Assembly: GCF_958298935.1 (NCBI RefSeq)
Contig: NC_084933.1
Location: forward strand, 7,609,001-7,673,000
Direction of reading: 5' to 3'
Length of the DNA stretch: 64,000 bases
Source: Phragmites australis
Taxonomy: Eukaryota; Streptophyta; Magnoliopsida; Poales; Poaceae
Shown: positions 1 to 14,923 of the stretch, piece after piece
Layout of the letters: each line of letters begins with the position of its first letter
Position numbering within the stretch: the stretch's first letter is position 1
Translations under genes and position numbers: made by a program
The notes under the pieces: generated by a model
Database searches by the model: none
The model's input: the letters and a program-made list of their open reading frames with translations, nothing else
Told to the model about the DNA's origin: nothing

Positions 1-1416
1 CTTGGTCTTGATGTTCCTCAAACTGATTCGGGGTGTTGTCGACTAATTGCACAATTACTAACAAAGCACACAAACAACCACACTAAGAACAAAGCACAAA
101 ACAAAATAACAACAATACAAAACTTATCTAGAAAGATAGAGCTCTGAGACACAAATCTAACGGCGCAAGAATCACTTAAAATGGAGCTACGACGAAAAAG
201 ATATGCTAAAAACAAGATTAGAGTTTATTCTGAGAAAGAAAAAAACTTAATTTGAATTAAACAGAAAGCTTATGGACCTTTTTGTAAAAATATAGGGAAT
301 TATTTGTAATTATATAAAAGTTCAGGGTCTAAAGAGTAAAAATATAAGGCTCTTTTGTAAAACAGAGAAGTTCATGGGCCTATTTGCAAAGTTACCAATT
401 ATTAGGATTTTTGGAAATAATTTTGTATTAAAATTTTTTTTTACTGCATGGCTACTGACTTGGCTGACACATGGGCTACATGTACGCTAGATCAGGTGAC
501 ATAGCCAGTGATGTGGATGTCCACGTGGCAAAGGTTGTTGCCTGGAATTATGAAGGAACACATGGCGACTTGCGATTGGATGCTGAAGGGGTAAGGGATG
601 ATCTAATCTGGGCCTTAGGTTTTGGATCCAATGGCACAGAGGAGATGGACGGCCGGAGGGGAGGCACACGGCGGTGATCGAGGGGCACACGGTGGTGAAT
701 GGTCGTAGAAGTCGCCAGATGGCGTTCCGGCGCACGGAGGACGACGGTGAACGATGGATCGGAGAGAGAAGGGGGTGGGGACTCCGTTTTTGGGGCTTAC
801 TTCATCGGAACGGCTCTGGAGGAGGCTCGGTGACGGCGGGAATCAAGTTCTACTTGGACTCGGCTGGGGCGGGCGGGATCGAGGTTGAGACGATGGGCGT
901 GAGTGCGGGAAGAAGGCGGAAAACTGATGGGGCGCGGGTGCTTCTACGGGCGAGAGGGCTGAGCGAGAGGCGTGGCAGCGGGTTGGGGAGCTGGGTCAGC
1001 TGGGCGCGATCCAGGCGGGAGAGGAGGGTCAGGCCGGGCTGGTGGCTGGGCAGGCCGAGGGAAGGGGAAACGGGCCAGGAGGGAGAGAAAAAACGGCCGG
1101 GCAGGCTGGTGAGGGAGAGAGGGTTGGGCTGGGTAGAATTAGGTTTTCTCTTCTTTCCTTTTTCATTTCTTTTTCTAATGTATTTCTATTCTAAAACAAA
1201 TCAAAACAAACAAAGACAACTATACTCCAAACAAAAAACCAAAGCAATCCTACATGCCTATTTCCAGCATGAATGCATCCAAACAAAATAATAACCCTAT
1301 TCAAATTTGAAATTTGAATTTAGGAAATAGGCTTTTTCCTATTCTAATTATTCAACCTATAATCTAACCTTGAATTTTTTTAGAACTTTATGAAAATTGA
1401 AAATTAGGGTGTGACA
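1..1416 (-). mobile_element. Partial long LTR of a gypsy element (runs off window start)
   Basis: The right edge reads TTAGGGTGTGACA at 1404-1416, so on the minus strand the element begins TGTCACACCCTAATTTTC. This is the same kind of LTR start as the solo LTR at 15077 and the chromovirus LTR ending at 39568. The interior alternates AT-rich sequence (1-470, 1170-1400) with a GC-rich purine block (600-1140), a layout also seen in the long solo LTR. Reading frames here (for example 674-1291) have no recognisable domain. The other end lies outside the window, so length, flank duplication and solo or full status cannot be judged. Family assignment (long-LTR Del/Tekay type) is inference. Confidence 0.5.
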
Positions 1417-1806
1417 AACATGCAACATGAAATCCCTAGAGTGATCCTAGGTTTAAATATCAATCCCTCAGGAGGTAGTTGGTCTACCAAGCTTGCACTA
1501 TAATCTAGCCCTGCAATCACTAAATCCTTTTGTCGTAATGGAGGAGGAATTAAATACTTGAAAATAGATAAACCCTAAATAATAAATCTACTATTAAATG
1601 TGAGAAAGAAATAATGCTAAATTAATAAGGATGGCAACTATGATTTAAAGTAGGGTAGAGGACACGCTGGAACCATGTAGCAAATTGGTCACACGGATAG
1701 GGAGATGATGTATATGTTAGTGAATAAATGAGATAAAGATTAACAATAGGAATTAAATATACATGCCATTTGGATGGCACACCCTAATCTCCTCATGTCC
1801 GTTGGT
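1417..1806. other. Intergenic or repeat sequence, nothing recognised
   Basis: This is AT-rich sequence between the LTR edge at 1416 and the start of homology to the Grande/Tat-type LTR at 1807. I see no open frame, RNA gene or clear repeat in it. It probably contains the breakpoint that removed the distal part of the 3' LTR next door. Confidence 0.5.
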
Positions 1807-2254
1807 CTCTACCCCCTTACCTGCTACATTCAGAGGCATTATGGTACAATTAAGCATATTTACATAATCACAACTCTGCCTCAGACAGTTAAAGCGGGCC
1901 CTGCTATCCAGTCATGGTCTTCAGTCCCCGGAAATCCGCTGAAGTCTTCTCCACTTCGGCGCCACGAGCTGGTCTTCAACTCCAGGTCAAAGACCCACTG
2001 CTACCTTCGCCCATTCCAGCCAACAAAACTGCCGGTGTAGCCTTCAACTTTCGGACGAAGGCTCACCATCGTCTTTGCCAACGCGGGAAGCCGGGACTAC
2101 GGGCACGCCAACAACCTTCGATTGAGAGTACTTCGCGACCTTCGCGATCTTCGCCTGCAGCCCCTGAAACAAATGTGCAGTAACAAGAGTGCGAAGCCTC
2201 CAGCAGACTTCGAGCTATCGTATGAAGGGGGAGGGCGGGAGATCATCCCCAACA
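1807..2254 (-). repeat. Truncated 3' LTR of G1
   Basis: This stretch aligns with the right LTR from the block CTACCCCCTTACCTGCTA onward and ends in CATCCCCAACA at 2254, as the right LTR does at 13177. The roughly 175 bp that should precede it on the plus strand, including the TATA region seen at 12688-12695, are missing. Sequence left of 1807 is unrelated. The two LTRs differ by scattered substitutions, so the insertion is not recent. Confidence 0.85.
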
Positions 2255-2268
2255 GCAGCCCCCTACGG
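2255..2268 (-). other. Polypurine tract of G1
   Basis: On the minus strand the bases just before the 3' LTR read GTAGGGGGCTGC, directly followed by TGTTGGGG. A G-rich tract at this place is where plus-strand DNA synthesis is primed in LTR elements. Confidence 0.6.
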
Positions 2269-2531
2269 GTAAGGTTCATCTTCGATGGGCCAAACCTGTA
2301 GTCTTCAAGATGTGTCTTAACGCCGTCCCATTCGGCCCGTCGAAGTCTTGCTGGGGCGGATGCACTTCGGTCAAATTGCTAATTTATTTATTTATTTTTA
2401 CAATAGACCATGCGGCCCCTGGGTAATTGTTTTGTTGACATGCATTTAATACCTTCGATGTACACCCAAGAGTCATTTCCCTCGTCGATTCAAATTCCGA
2501 TGCACCTCGTTTTAACTGCCACCCTCTTTGC

Positions 2532-2539
2532 TATAAATA
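2532..2539 (+). promoter_or_regulatory. TATA box of the antisense gene of G1
   Basis: TATAAATA lies about 115 bases upstream of the ATG at 2655 and outside the LTR (which ends at 2254). It points along the plus strand, opposite to gag-pol. This is the expected position for a plant core promoter and suggests the antisense gene had its own promoter rather than using the LTR. Only the motif and its placement are seen. Activity is inferred. Confidence 0.55.
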
Positions 2540-2654
2540 CTGGCCCACTGTTGTTTGTTTTGACCGCGCGTACCTGCTCAAGCTTTCGCTCTCGTACGAA
2601 GCCCCTCACTGCCCTCTGAGTCTTTCCTTGTCCAAGGCTTCTCTATTCATCCCA

Positions 2655-6089
<3,435 letters not shown>

Positions 6090-6941
6090 AGGGTGCTTTT
6101 ACAATTATTATTACTTTGCTTTTTTGGGCATTTACTTTGGTGGCACTGCGCTTGAAGTGACATTGGCGTGTTTCACAATGTTTTCGGATGTTAGGAACGC
6201 TTTCTCGCTTACTTGAGCAAAGTCTTCTTTGGCGAACAACATTCTCGATTATTTATTTGGGGCGACGCTTCGGCAGCGATGAATTTTTAAGATTGGATAG
6301 CGCTGTTTCCCCCCGATTTTTTGCCGCAGCTACCTGCGACTGCTAGAGAAGTGCTGTTTCGAGAACGCCGTCCCCCCTCGATTTTTGGTCGCAGGTATCT
6401 TTGGCTCATAGAAATTTATTGTTTTTGTTAGAGAGCGGGCGCTCTTAGGGTAGTTTTTCATCCGAAGGTTCGTTTTTTCTTCGGTACGGGGGCAGGCACT
6501 CTTAGCCCCCGACTTTTTAGCTTGAAGTGCGCCGCCTTCTCTTAGGTTGAGCGACACGTTTTTTATTATTTTTTTTAAGGTCTAAAGTGTACGTCATTTT
6601 TCATTGACACTTCGCACCTCTAGTTGTGCCGTCTATTTCTGGCCCTTTACTCGTCCATTGGTGTGCCACCTTGCTCTAAGAGGCTGGCACACTTCGACGA
6701 CAAGTTATCAATACTCAAAACAAGTGATCTTTGCTGGGGGTATTTCTATTATATCGATGTTTACAAGGGTTCCTGCCTCATTAAAAACCTCACGCCCTAA
6801 TGAAGGAGTCCCCCTGTGAGGAAAAGAGTGCAGTTCCTGTACAATTTGATTACATGAAAAGAAAAATTGCATAAAGAAAATTACACAAACTTCGCTTTGG
6901 CACGGACTCATTGCCAAGATGCGCGAAGGCCTTCACCGCTG
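6090..6941. other. Spacer between antisense gene and pol of G1
   Basis: This region lies between the two convergent stops (6089 plus, 6942 minus). Around 6480-6560 it holds one copy, in reverse, of the unit that forms the 107-bp tandem array of the sister element (compare CTCTTAGCCCCCGACTTTTT here with 33591-34180). No coding potential is seen. Confidence 0.65.
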
Positions 6942-8890
6942 TTACACGTAGAATTTGTGAAGGTTATCCGCATTCCAAGTATGCGGAAGATCCTCGCCCT
7001 CCATATTAGCCAAGTGCTACGAGCCGGGTCTTAATGACCTTTTGACTAAGAAGGGACCGTCCCATTTGCTTTGTAGTTTTCCCACCGGTGAGGCATTGCT
7101 AAGCCTTCGCAGCACCAAATCTCCGGGGACGAAGTTCTTTACGGATATCTTCTTGTCTCTCCACTTTCTTGTCTCCTCTTCATACCTGCTCAGATTTTCG
7201 GCGGCCTGCAATCTCACTTCCTCGAGGGCATCCTTTGATGTTGACTCTTCGCCTTGCTCTTGTTCGTTTACGACCCTAAATGATTTGTTCTTACATTCTT
7301 CTGGGGTCATTGCCTCCTATGCGAAGAGGAGGCGAAACGGTGTGAAACCGGTTGGTCTTTCTAACGTTGTTCTTATAGATCATAAGACTTTGGGCAACTC
7401 TTCGACCCATTTCCCTTTTGCCAGGCCCTGCAGGCACTTCATGACACCAGCGAAGACGATGCCATTTGCTCTTTCGACAGCTCCATTAGACTGTGGGTGG
7501 TATACAGATGCAAAAAGTACTTTGATCCCCAGACCTTCACAAAAGTGTCTGAATCCTGCACTATCAAATTGGATGCCGTTGTCTACTGTTACTTCGCGTG
7601 GGACTCCGAAACGGCATATGACGTTCTGCCACAGGAATTTCTGGATATTTCTCGATGTTATGTTTACGAGTGGCATTGCCTCCACCCATTTGGAGAAGTA
7701 CTCGACCGCAACGACGGCATATCGCAAATTTCCTGGAGGCTGGCAGCTGGTCGACAATGTCAATTCCCCACCGCATTAACGGCCAAACTGGTGGGATTAG
7801 CTGTGTTTTCGCTGAAGGCCTGCTTGACCCCTTCGCCCAGAATTGACACTGTTGACAACTTCGAACTATGTAATTTGCATCACTGATCGCCTTCGGCCAA
7901 AAGAAGCCATGTCTGTATACTTTTCCAACTAAGGCTCGTGTACCCACATGTGAACCACACAGTCCATCGTGAATTTCTTTTAGCAGATTCTGCCCTTCTT
8001 CCTGGGATATGCATCGCAACCATGGTGCACAGACTCCGGCCTTGTACAAATTGTTTCCCATAATTTTGTAATTTCTAGCTCTTTGGGACATACACTTCGC
8101 CTCAACATTATCCTTGGGCTTGTAATAACCACGAAGATAAGCCATTATCGGAGAGCGCCAATCTTCGCTTTCGATCATAGCAACGGAATGCGCTGGTCAC
8201 GAAGTGTCAACAACGGCTGGCACGGTCAACTTTTGGTAGAATACATCTAGTGGCATAGGCAGATTTTGCGCGGCGGCTTTGGCTAGCTCGTCTGCTTCGA
8301 AGTTGTTATTTCTTGATATACTCTTGACCATGAACCCCAGGAAGTACTTTTCCATACTTCAGACTGCTGCCTTATACTTAACAAGCTCTGGTTCTTTTGC
8401 CTGAAACGTCTTGTCGATTTGGCTTGCTATTACCTTGGAGTCTGTCTTAACCAGCACCCTTCGGGCACTCAAAGCCTTCGCCTTGCGAAGTCCAAGGAGG
8501 ACAGCTTCATACTCTGTGGTATTGTTTGTAGATCGAAATTCTAATCTGGCTTCGGTTAGCGGCGTCCATTCTGCTACGAAGTCTGCTAACGCTTACGATT
8601 TCATCGGTGTTCTTGCCACAAAAACTATCATGAGTGGGGCGACTTCCGCTGCCCATTTCGCCATTCTTCCTATAGATTTTCTATTCTCAAACATGTCGCG
8701 AAGGGGTAGGGAGGTTGGTACTGTGATCTTGTGAGCTGTGAAGTAATGGCGAAGCTTGTGAGATGCCATGACGAGTGCGTATGCTACTTTTTCCATTTCG
8801 GTATAGAGCCTCTTAAAGGCTGCGAGAGCTTTTGACACATAGTATATTGGGAACTGTCGTAATTTGTTGTTTTCGTGTCTTTCCTACACA
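6942..8890 (-). pseudogene. G1 pol: RNase H, second RNase H and integrase
   Basis: Read on the minus strand, the end of the RNase H domain lies near 8600-8840 (KLRHYFTAHKI), a degenerate second RNase H near 8240-8580, and the integrase from about 8180. The integrase zinc region includes [15 protein letters not shown] and [11 protein letters not shown]. The core has GVPREVTVDNG and [14 protein letters not shown], which carry the second Asp and the Glu of the DDE triad. The C-terminal part ends LPHTWNADNL, with the stop at 6942-6944. Several frameshifts and stops separate these pieces. The domain order equals that of the better preserved copy at 30917-33263. Confidence 0.85.
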
Positions 8891-10671
8891 AGTACAGTGC
8901 TCACTGCCGAAGGGGATGCCACTATGTATAACAACAAATCTGCACCTGGATCGGGACCGGAAAGGGCTGTGAGTTTCGTCAGATAGTTCTTCAATTCATC
9001 GAAGGCTTGTTGTTGCTCCGCAACCCATCTGAATGGATCGGAGCTTTTCAACATTTTGAAGAAAGGTAGACTTTGTTCTGCAGATTTTGCAATGAACTTG
9101 TTTAGTGCCGCCAACCTTCTTGCCAAGCGGTGTGCTTGCTTTCTGTTTTGTGGAGGTTTCATGTCTATTATCGCCTATATCTTTCGGGGTTCTACTTTGA
9201 TGCCTCTCTTTGACACCAAGAATCCTAATAGCCTTCCAGACTGTACTCCGAAGGCATATTTTTCTGGATTCAATCTTAGTCCTGCCCTTCGCAAGCTTCC
9301 GAAGGTTTTACGCAGGTCTTCGAGATGTTGGCTTCTTTTGGCACTTTTGACCACTATGCCGTCGACATATGCTAGGACATTTCACCCTATCTGTGAGCTT
9401 AGCACTGTCTGCACCAACCTGGTGAAGGTTGCGCCAGCATTTCAGAGTCCGAAGGGCATCCTCAGAAAGCAGTATATGCCGAAGGAGGTTCTGAAACTTG
9501 TCTTCTACTCATCTTCCTTGGCCATCCAGACCTAGTGGTACCCCGAGTATGCATCTAGGAAGCTTAACATCTCACAACCAGCCGCGGAATCCACCAGCTG
9601 ATCAATTCTAGGTAATGGAAAATCATCCTTCGGACAGGCCCTGTTTAAGTCCGTGAAGTCGACGCACATTCTCCACTTGTCGTTATTTTTCTTGACTAAT
9701 ACTGGGTTGGCTAGCTACTCTGAGTGCAACACTTCGCGTATCACGCCGACATCGAGCAGCTTTTTTACCTCAGCCTTAGCTGCTTCTTCCCTTTCACTCG
9801 AAGCTTTTCTAAGCTTTTGCTTCCTTGGCTTCGCACTAGGATCTACATTTAAACTGTGTATAATGATTTCCCTACTGACTCCTTGTAGGTCCTTTGGAGA
9901 CCAAGCGAAGGCATCCTCATTGTTGCAAAGAAACATTATGAGTTGTTGCTGGTCCTCCTCTGGGGCCTCCGCCCCTATGGTGATTTTTTTATCTAGTTTT
10001 TCTTGATGTAATGGCACTATTCTGGTTTCCCCCTCCGGTATAGCCTTCGCTGTTTTGTTCATCTTTGGCCGGGTCTCACTCTCCTCTTGATTTGCCGAAG
10101 GTTTCGTCACCATATGGACATTCTACCGCCCTGGAGTGATTCCCACTTCGATTCTTCCGGCCACTCGCTAGTCTCTGAGCACTGTTATGACACCTCCAGG
10201 ACCAGGCATCTTCATGCACAAATATGCGTGGTGTGGTATTACTCCAAATGTGTTCAAGACTCCCCGACCAAATATCGCATTGTATGGGTAGTTGATGTCG
10301 ACCACATCGAAGGTAGTATCTTCCATCCAAAAATTTGTCCCTACACCAAACGACACTGGGATTGTTGTCTTTCCCAGAGCATTAATTATATTCCCACCGA
10401 AGCCTAGCAATGGGGATCCAGCCTAATTCAGGTCGCTCCGACGTAGACCCATTTTGTCGAAGGCATCCGCGAAGATGATATCCGCGGAGCTTCCTCCATC
10501 TATCAAGATTCTCTGCACTTCGCTTCCCAAAATGTTTACTGTGATAATGAAGGCATCGGTGTGTGGGTAATATAAGACCCTCATGTCATCTTGCGAGAAT
10601 GTAATGGGCAAGTTGGACCACCTTGAATAAATGTACGTTGGCCCCACACCAACGTGGTTGACCCTTCGCAC
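8890..10671 (-). pseudogene. G1 pol: protease and reverse transcriptase
   Basis: The protease piece (10423-10671, minus strand) contains [13 protein letters not shown], the aspartic protease site in the D-G-G form used by this lineage. A linker with [14 protein letters not shown] (10168-10410) follows. The RT begins with the segment at 9715-10113 (EEDQQQLIMFLCNNEDAFAW) and continues through broken frames to about 8890, where [20 protein letters not shown] marks the passage to RNase H. The frame is interrupted repeatedly, so the enzyme is not functional. Confidence 0.85.
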
Positions 10672-11059
10672 GTATTCTTTCCGATGTCTCTTAGATTCTG
10701 TCTATTGATTATATCCTCCTGATATCGCCAACACCACATTGTATCCATGATTCACTGTGTTCACGGACTTGCTGCTCTCTGGTGGCGCTTCGATCGTAGG
10801 CCTTGGTGGTGGCGGAGGTAGCTCCCCTTGGAGGGTCAGTTGCCTCGTTTGATCCAGCTGAGCTGAGGCTGCAGGGGCATATTGTGGCGCGAGCATTGGT
10901 CTCCACTGGTTGGCAAACGTCGTGCCTGGGTTGGGTTTTCCCATGCTTCGCTTCACCTGAAATTTGCTGAGTGGTGTATGGTTCTTGCTTGATCGAAGGA
11001 TTGCTTCGCCAAGCTCTCTTTCATGGCCATGACCTGCGAGCACAGCTTGGTCCTGTGGC

Positions 11060-12526
11060 CAGCTCCTTCGCCATGTAGCTCGCAGTAAAACATGGCCGGG
11101 TCCTATGGAACTCGTCCACCCTGGCCCCCACGGCCCCTTCCTCTACCAGTTCGGCCTCCTTGAGTAGCCGCACTCTGAGCTTCGCCTGCCACTTGAGTGA
11201 CTTCAAATGGGCCAGAGTCTATCTGATTGACCTCGTTTTGCCTTGTTGTATAGTCAGATGCTTCGTATTTCCTCGCGTGCCGCAATCTGTCTTTAGGGTG
11301 GCTAGTGCTTGCCTCCCTGGCTAATGTATTTATTTTTGTTTTTACTATTTTTGAGGCTATCATTTCATTTTTCCTTCGAAGATGATCGAGCTCAGATCTT
11401 GCGTATTCTTCCATCTTATTGAGCAGCTCTTGTACACTCCCGGGTCTTTTTCTTGTAAGCTTTCCTGCTAAGAGCCCCGCTCTGATGCCCTATATTACCG
11501 CATCGATTATTGTGTCTTCTCTTAGCCCCTTCGCTTGGCAATGTATGTGCATGAAGCGGCGCATATAGCTCTGCAATGTTTCTGTTGGCTGTTGCTTCAG
11601 TGCGAAGAGGTCACTCGCGGTGATCTTGTCTGCTCGATTTTCCTGAAAGTTGCTGTACAGGGCATTACACAATTGCTCCCATGAGTATATGGATCCCGGG
11701 GGCAACGCAGAGTACCAAGATCTTGCTATCCCTTTAACTGCTAACACGAAGGCCTTCGCCAGTGTTGCACCGTCTCCTCCGGCGGACTCGATCGCCGCTT
11801 CGAAGCTCATTACGAATTCCCTTGGATCTGACTCTCCGTCAAACATTACTACTCTGGGCATCTTGAAGCCCGCTGGCCATGGTTGGTTCTGCAGACCCAT
11901 GGATAGCGGGGATTCTTGGTCTCCCGCGGATGATCGCCGCCGAAGGTCGTGCCGTGTCTTCGGACGATGTCACTTGGTGAGCCGTTTCCTCCGCATGATG
12001 CAGCATTTCGATTTACTCTTGCATTTTTTTCCAATGTTTTCCTAGCTTCTTCTGCCCGTCTACGATATTCTGCAGCTTTTCGGCTCACTGCCAGGCTGTC
12101 TAACGTGCGCTTCTTCTGCGCAATCTGCCTTTCCAGCTCTTCGGCCTCTAGCCTGGCTATCCTTTCCTCCTGTGTTTTGTCTTCATCGTCATACTCTGCG
12201 AAGTCATTCAGGTCTTCCCACTCTTCGTCTCGCACCTTCCCTCCTTGTGTCGAAGGTTTGAAGCGTGCGCAATCGCTTGTTCCCATGACCCGCACCGGTG
12301 CCGCATTTATCTGGATGTCCTCTATGTGTATGTCATCATTGCTTCCTGGTGGCGCTACTTCAACACCGTAGCATTGCTCGCACCCGCTCGAAGCTCCTCC
12401 AGCCGAACCATTGCTCGACCCTAGCAGCGCCTAAGGGGGTCTTTCGACCGAAGCCCCGGCCACAGCCGAAGGTTCCGGTAACGCCTCCAATGTACTGGTT
12501 AGCTTCGTCTTCTTCTTAGGTGGCAT
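11060..12526 (-). pseudogene. G1 gag
   Basis: The start is the ATG at 12526 (MPPKKKTK), 21 bases beyond the PBS and matching the start of the sister element gag at 27520. A charged coiled-coil region (11950-12290) follows, then the retrotransposon gag core (11490-11900) with [31 protein letters not shown] and [13 protein letters not shown] basic and glycine-rich tail (11103-11414) leads to a zinc-knuckle region around 11030-11100. There is a stop at about 12432 and others downstream, so this gag is broken. Confidence 0.85.
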
Positions 12527-12546
12527 GGCTTTGCTTCATTTGTAGT

Positions 12547-12563
12547 CCCCACGGATGGCGCCA
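12547..12563 (-). other. Primer binding site of G1
   Basis: The minus strand reads TGGCGCCATCCGTGGGG, two bases inside the 5' LTR end. TGGCGCC is complementary to the acceptor end of tRNAs ending GGCGCCA. A tRNA-Asp-like primer is an inference. Confidence 0.75.
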
Positions 12564-12565
12564 AC

Positions 12566-13177
12566 TGTTGGAATAGAAGTTCCAAACAAGGTGGACCTTC
12601 GCTTATAGAAAATGTCGAAGGGTCCTTGGGGTGACACGTGCTTGGGGTAAAACTATTTCGATCCCCCTCTCGGATACAGTATGGCCCTATTTATAGCCCA
12701 TACTCAACTACTCCATGCGTGGTTTACAGTTTCTACCCCCTTACCTGCTATATTCAGGGGCATTATGGTACAATTAAGCATATTTACTTAATCACAACTC
12801 TGCCCCGGGCAGTTAAAGCGGGCCCCGCTATCCAGTTATGGTCTTCGGTCCCCGAAAATCCGCCGAAGTCTTCTCCACTCCGGCACCACGAGCTGGTCTT
12901 TGGCTCCAGGTCGAAGACCCACTGCTATCTTCACCCATTCCAGCCAACAAAATTGCCGGTGTAGTGTTCAGTTTTCGGCTGAAGCTTGCCACCGTCTTCA
13001 CCAACGCAGGAAACTGGGACTGCGGGCATGCCTACAACCTTCGACTGAGAGTACTTCGCGACCTTCGTGATCTTCGCGTGCAGCCCCTGAAACAAACGTG
13101 CAGTAACAAGAGTGTGAAGCCTCCAGCAGACTTCGAGCTATCCTACGAAGGGGGAGGGCGGGAGATCATCCCCAACA
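12566..13177 (-). repeat. 5' LTR of G1
   Basis: This 612-bp LTR is bounded by TGTTGGAATAG at 12566 and CATCCCCAACA at 13177, so on the minus strand it runs TG...CA. A TATAAATA box on the minus strand lies at 12688-12695 and would be the element promoter. The terminus matches the LTR of the sister element at 26863-27484. Confidence 0.9.
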
Positions 13178-14096
13178 GGCGGATCCCGAAATAATGCCTT
13201 ATGTGTTATGGTTATACCATTGATCCCCTGTGGAACTTCTTTGTTACAGCTAGGTATAGTCCCGGTCACGAAGCCCTGATCTACATCTTGATCATCCACA
13301 TAGTCATTTCATCCCTCTGTAGATCTAATCCTAGTATTTGTAGCCAAACAAACTTAGAAAAGATAGACAAACAAAAGAATTTGCACAAAAAAGACTACAT
13401 TAAAATTACTCCCAACCTATACTAATTATGCGCTACATGGTGCCTAAGTGCCCTATATCTCTAAGGTACTACTCGCTCATCGCAATGGAAATGAAAGACA
13501 TAAAAATAGCAAGGAATATCATCATCAAATAAATAAAGAACATAATGGAAGGCAAAGATGAATAACTCCTTGATGCGATAAATGTTTACACCAAGAAATG
13601 ATAGAGCAAACCTATTACAATGGATCTAATGGAGTGGAAATAGATGAACTATGGTGGAAATGGTGGTGACTAGGTCTCTTGGTGGCCTCTCGGTGTCTCG
13701 TGGGGGTGGTGTGGTCGCCCATTTGATGTAGGTTGATGCCGTCTTTAAATAACCACTGGGATAGAGTTTTGCACTGCCTCTCAAAGTAATTTGGTGCCAC
13801 CACCTTCATGAAAGTTGTTAGGTTTGATGAGTTGAACCCAGGGGTAAGTGGTACGGTCATCCTCGACCATACCACACATCTCCAAACCTTCTGGAAACTC
13901 TAATTGAGGAGCGGATGGCACAGTTGGCTTCGTTTTGTGAGATCTCACATCTATATATTTGGATTGTGCAAAATCTCCTCTTTTCCTATGGATTTAACAC
14001 AAAGGAACATATCTCATGCAAATCACAATTAATCAATGATTATCTGAGCAATAATTATAGAAAATATTGATGAAATCACTAGGAAACATGATGCCT
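13178..14096. other. Low-complexity host or old repeat DNA, nothing recognised
   Basis: No open frame with a recognisable product, no RNA gene and no LTR pair is visible. The minus-strand frame at 13615-13875 is compositionally ordinary and has no domain that I know. Confidence 0.4.
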
Positions 14097-14923
14097 ATTT
14101 TGGACGCATTAGGCATGGTAGCTGATCTACCCTAGTCTTGGTTCTGTCAGTCTAGTCCAGTAGTAACCTACCAATAGTGTGAGAAAGGTCATGTTGGCAT
14201 TGATCTTGTCAGGCACATCTCGAAATGTGAGCATAGAGATCATATGTCGTTATGTGGGTATAGTAATGCACCTCTGGCCAGCGTCTAGAATGTGACTATC
14301 ACTCCCTGCTTCTATGTTAAGAAGTTACGCTTGCGGTAGGAAAGAAAACTGCTACTTGGTTCTACCATGTGGTAATTCAATCAATAGTCTCACCTTAAAA
14401 TTGGACATTTCTAATCACACTCTTGCAAAATGCATTGGTTATCCTAGGATAACTCTTGAGAATATAGTGGAAACACTGTGAACACCCCTCCCCTGACTCA
14501 TCTTGAATTTAAAACTGGATATTTCTAATCACACTCTTGCAAAGTGCATTGGTTATCCTAGGATAACTCTTATATTTGGACGCATTAGGCATGGTCATTG
14601 ATCTATCCTGTTCTTGGTTCTATCAGTCCAATCCTATAGTAACCTACCGATAGTGTGAGAAAGGTCATATTGGCACCGATCATGTCAGACACATCTCGGA
14701 ATGTGAGACATAGAGATCATATGTCGTTCTGTGGGTATAGTAATACACCTCTGGCCAGAGTCTAGAATGTGATTGTCACTCCCTGCTTCTATGTTAAGAA
14801 GTTATGCTTGTGGTAGAAAAGAAAACTACTACTTGGTTCTACCATGTGGTAATTCAACCAATAGTCTCATCTTAAAACTGGATATTTATAATCACACTCT
14901 TGCAAAATATATTGGTTATCTTA
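14097..14923. repeat. Tandem duplication of a ~360-475 bp unit with shorter subrepeats
   Basis: The block starting TTTGGACGCATTAGGCATGG occurs at about 14099 and again at about 14573, in the same orientation and with many substitutions. A shorter piece (CTAATCACACTCTTGCAAA) occurs near 14410, 14525 and 14890, and once more near 19360 beyond the inserted elements. This is the oldest layer of the nest here. I cannot assign it to a family. Confidence 0.75.

Noticed and set aside
674..1291. 205-codon plus-strand frame, Gly/Arg-rich
   Set aside because: It lies in the GC-rich block of a partial LTR. Long frames are expected there by composition, and no domain is seen.
7042..7779. 245-codon plus-strand frame
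   Set aside because: It is antisense to the G1 integrase, whose minus-strand motifs are clear.
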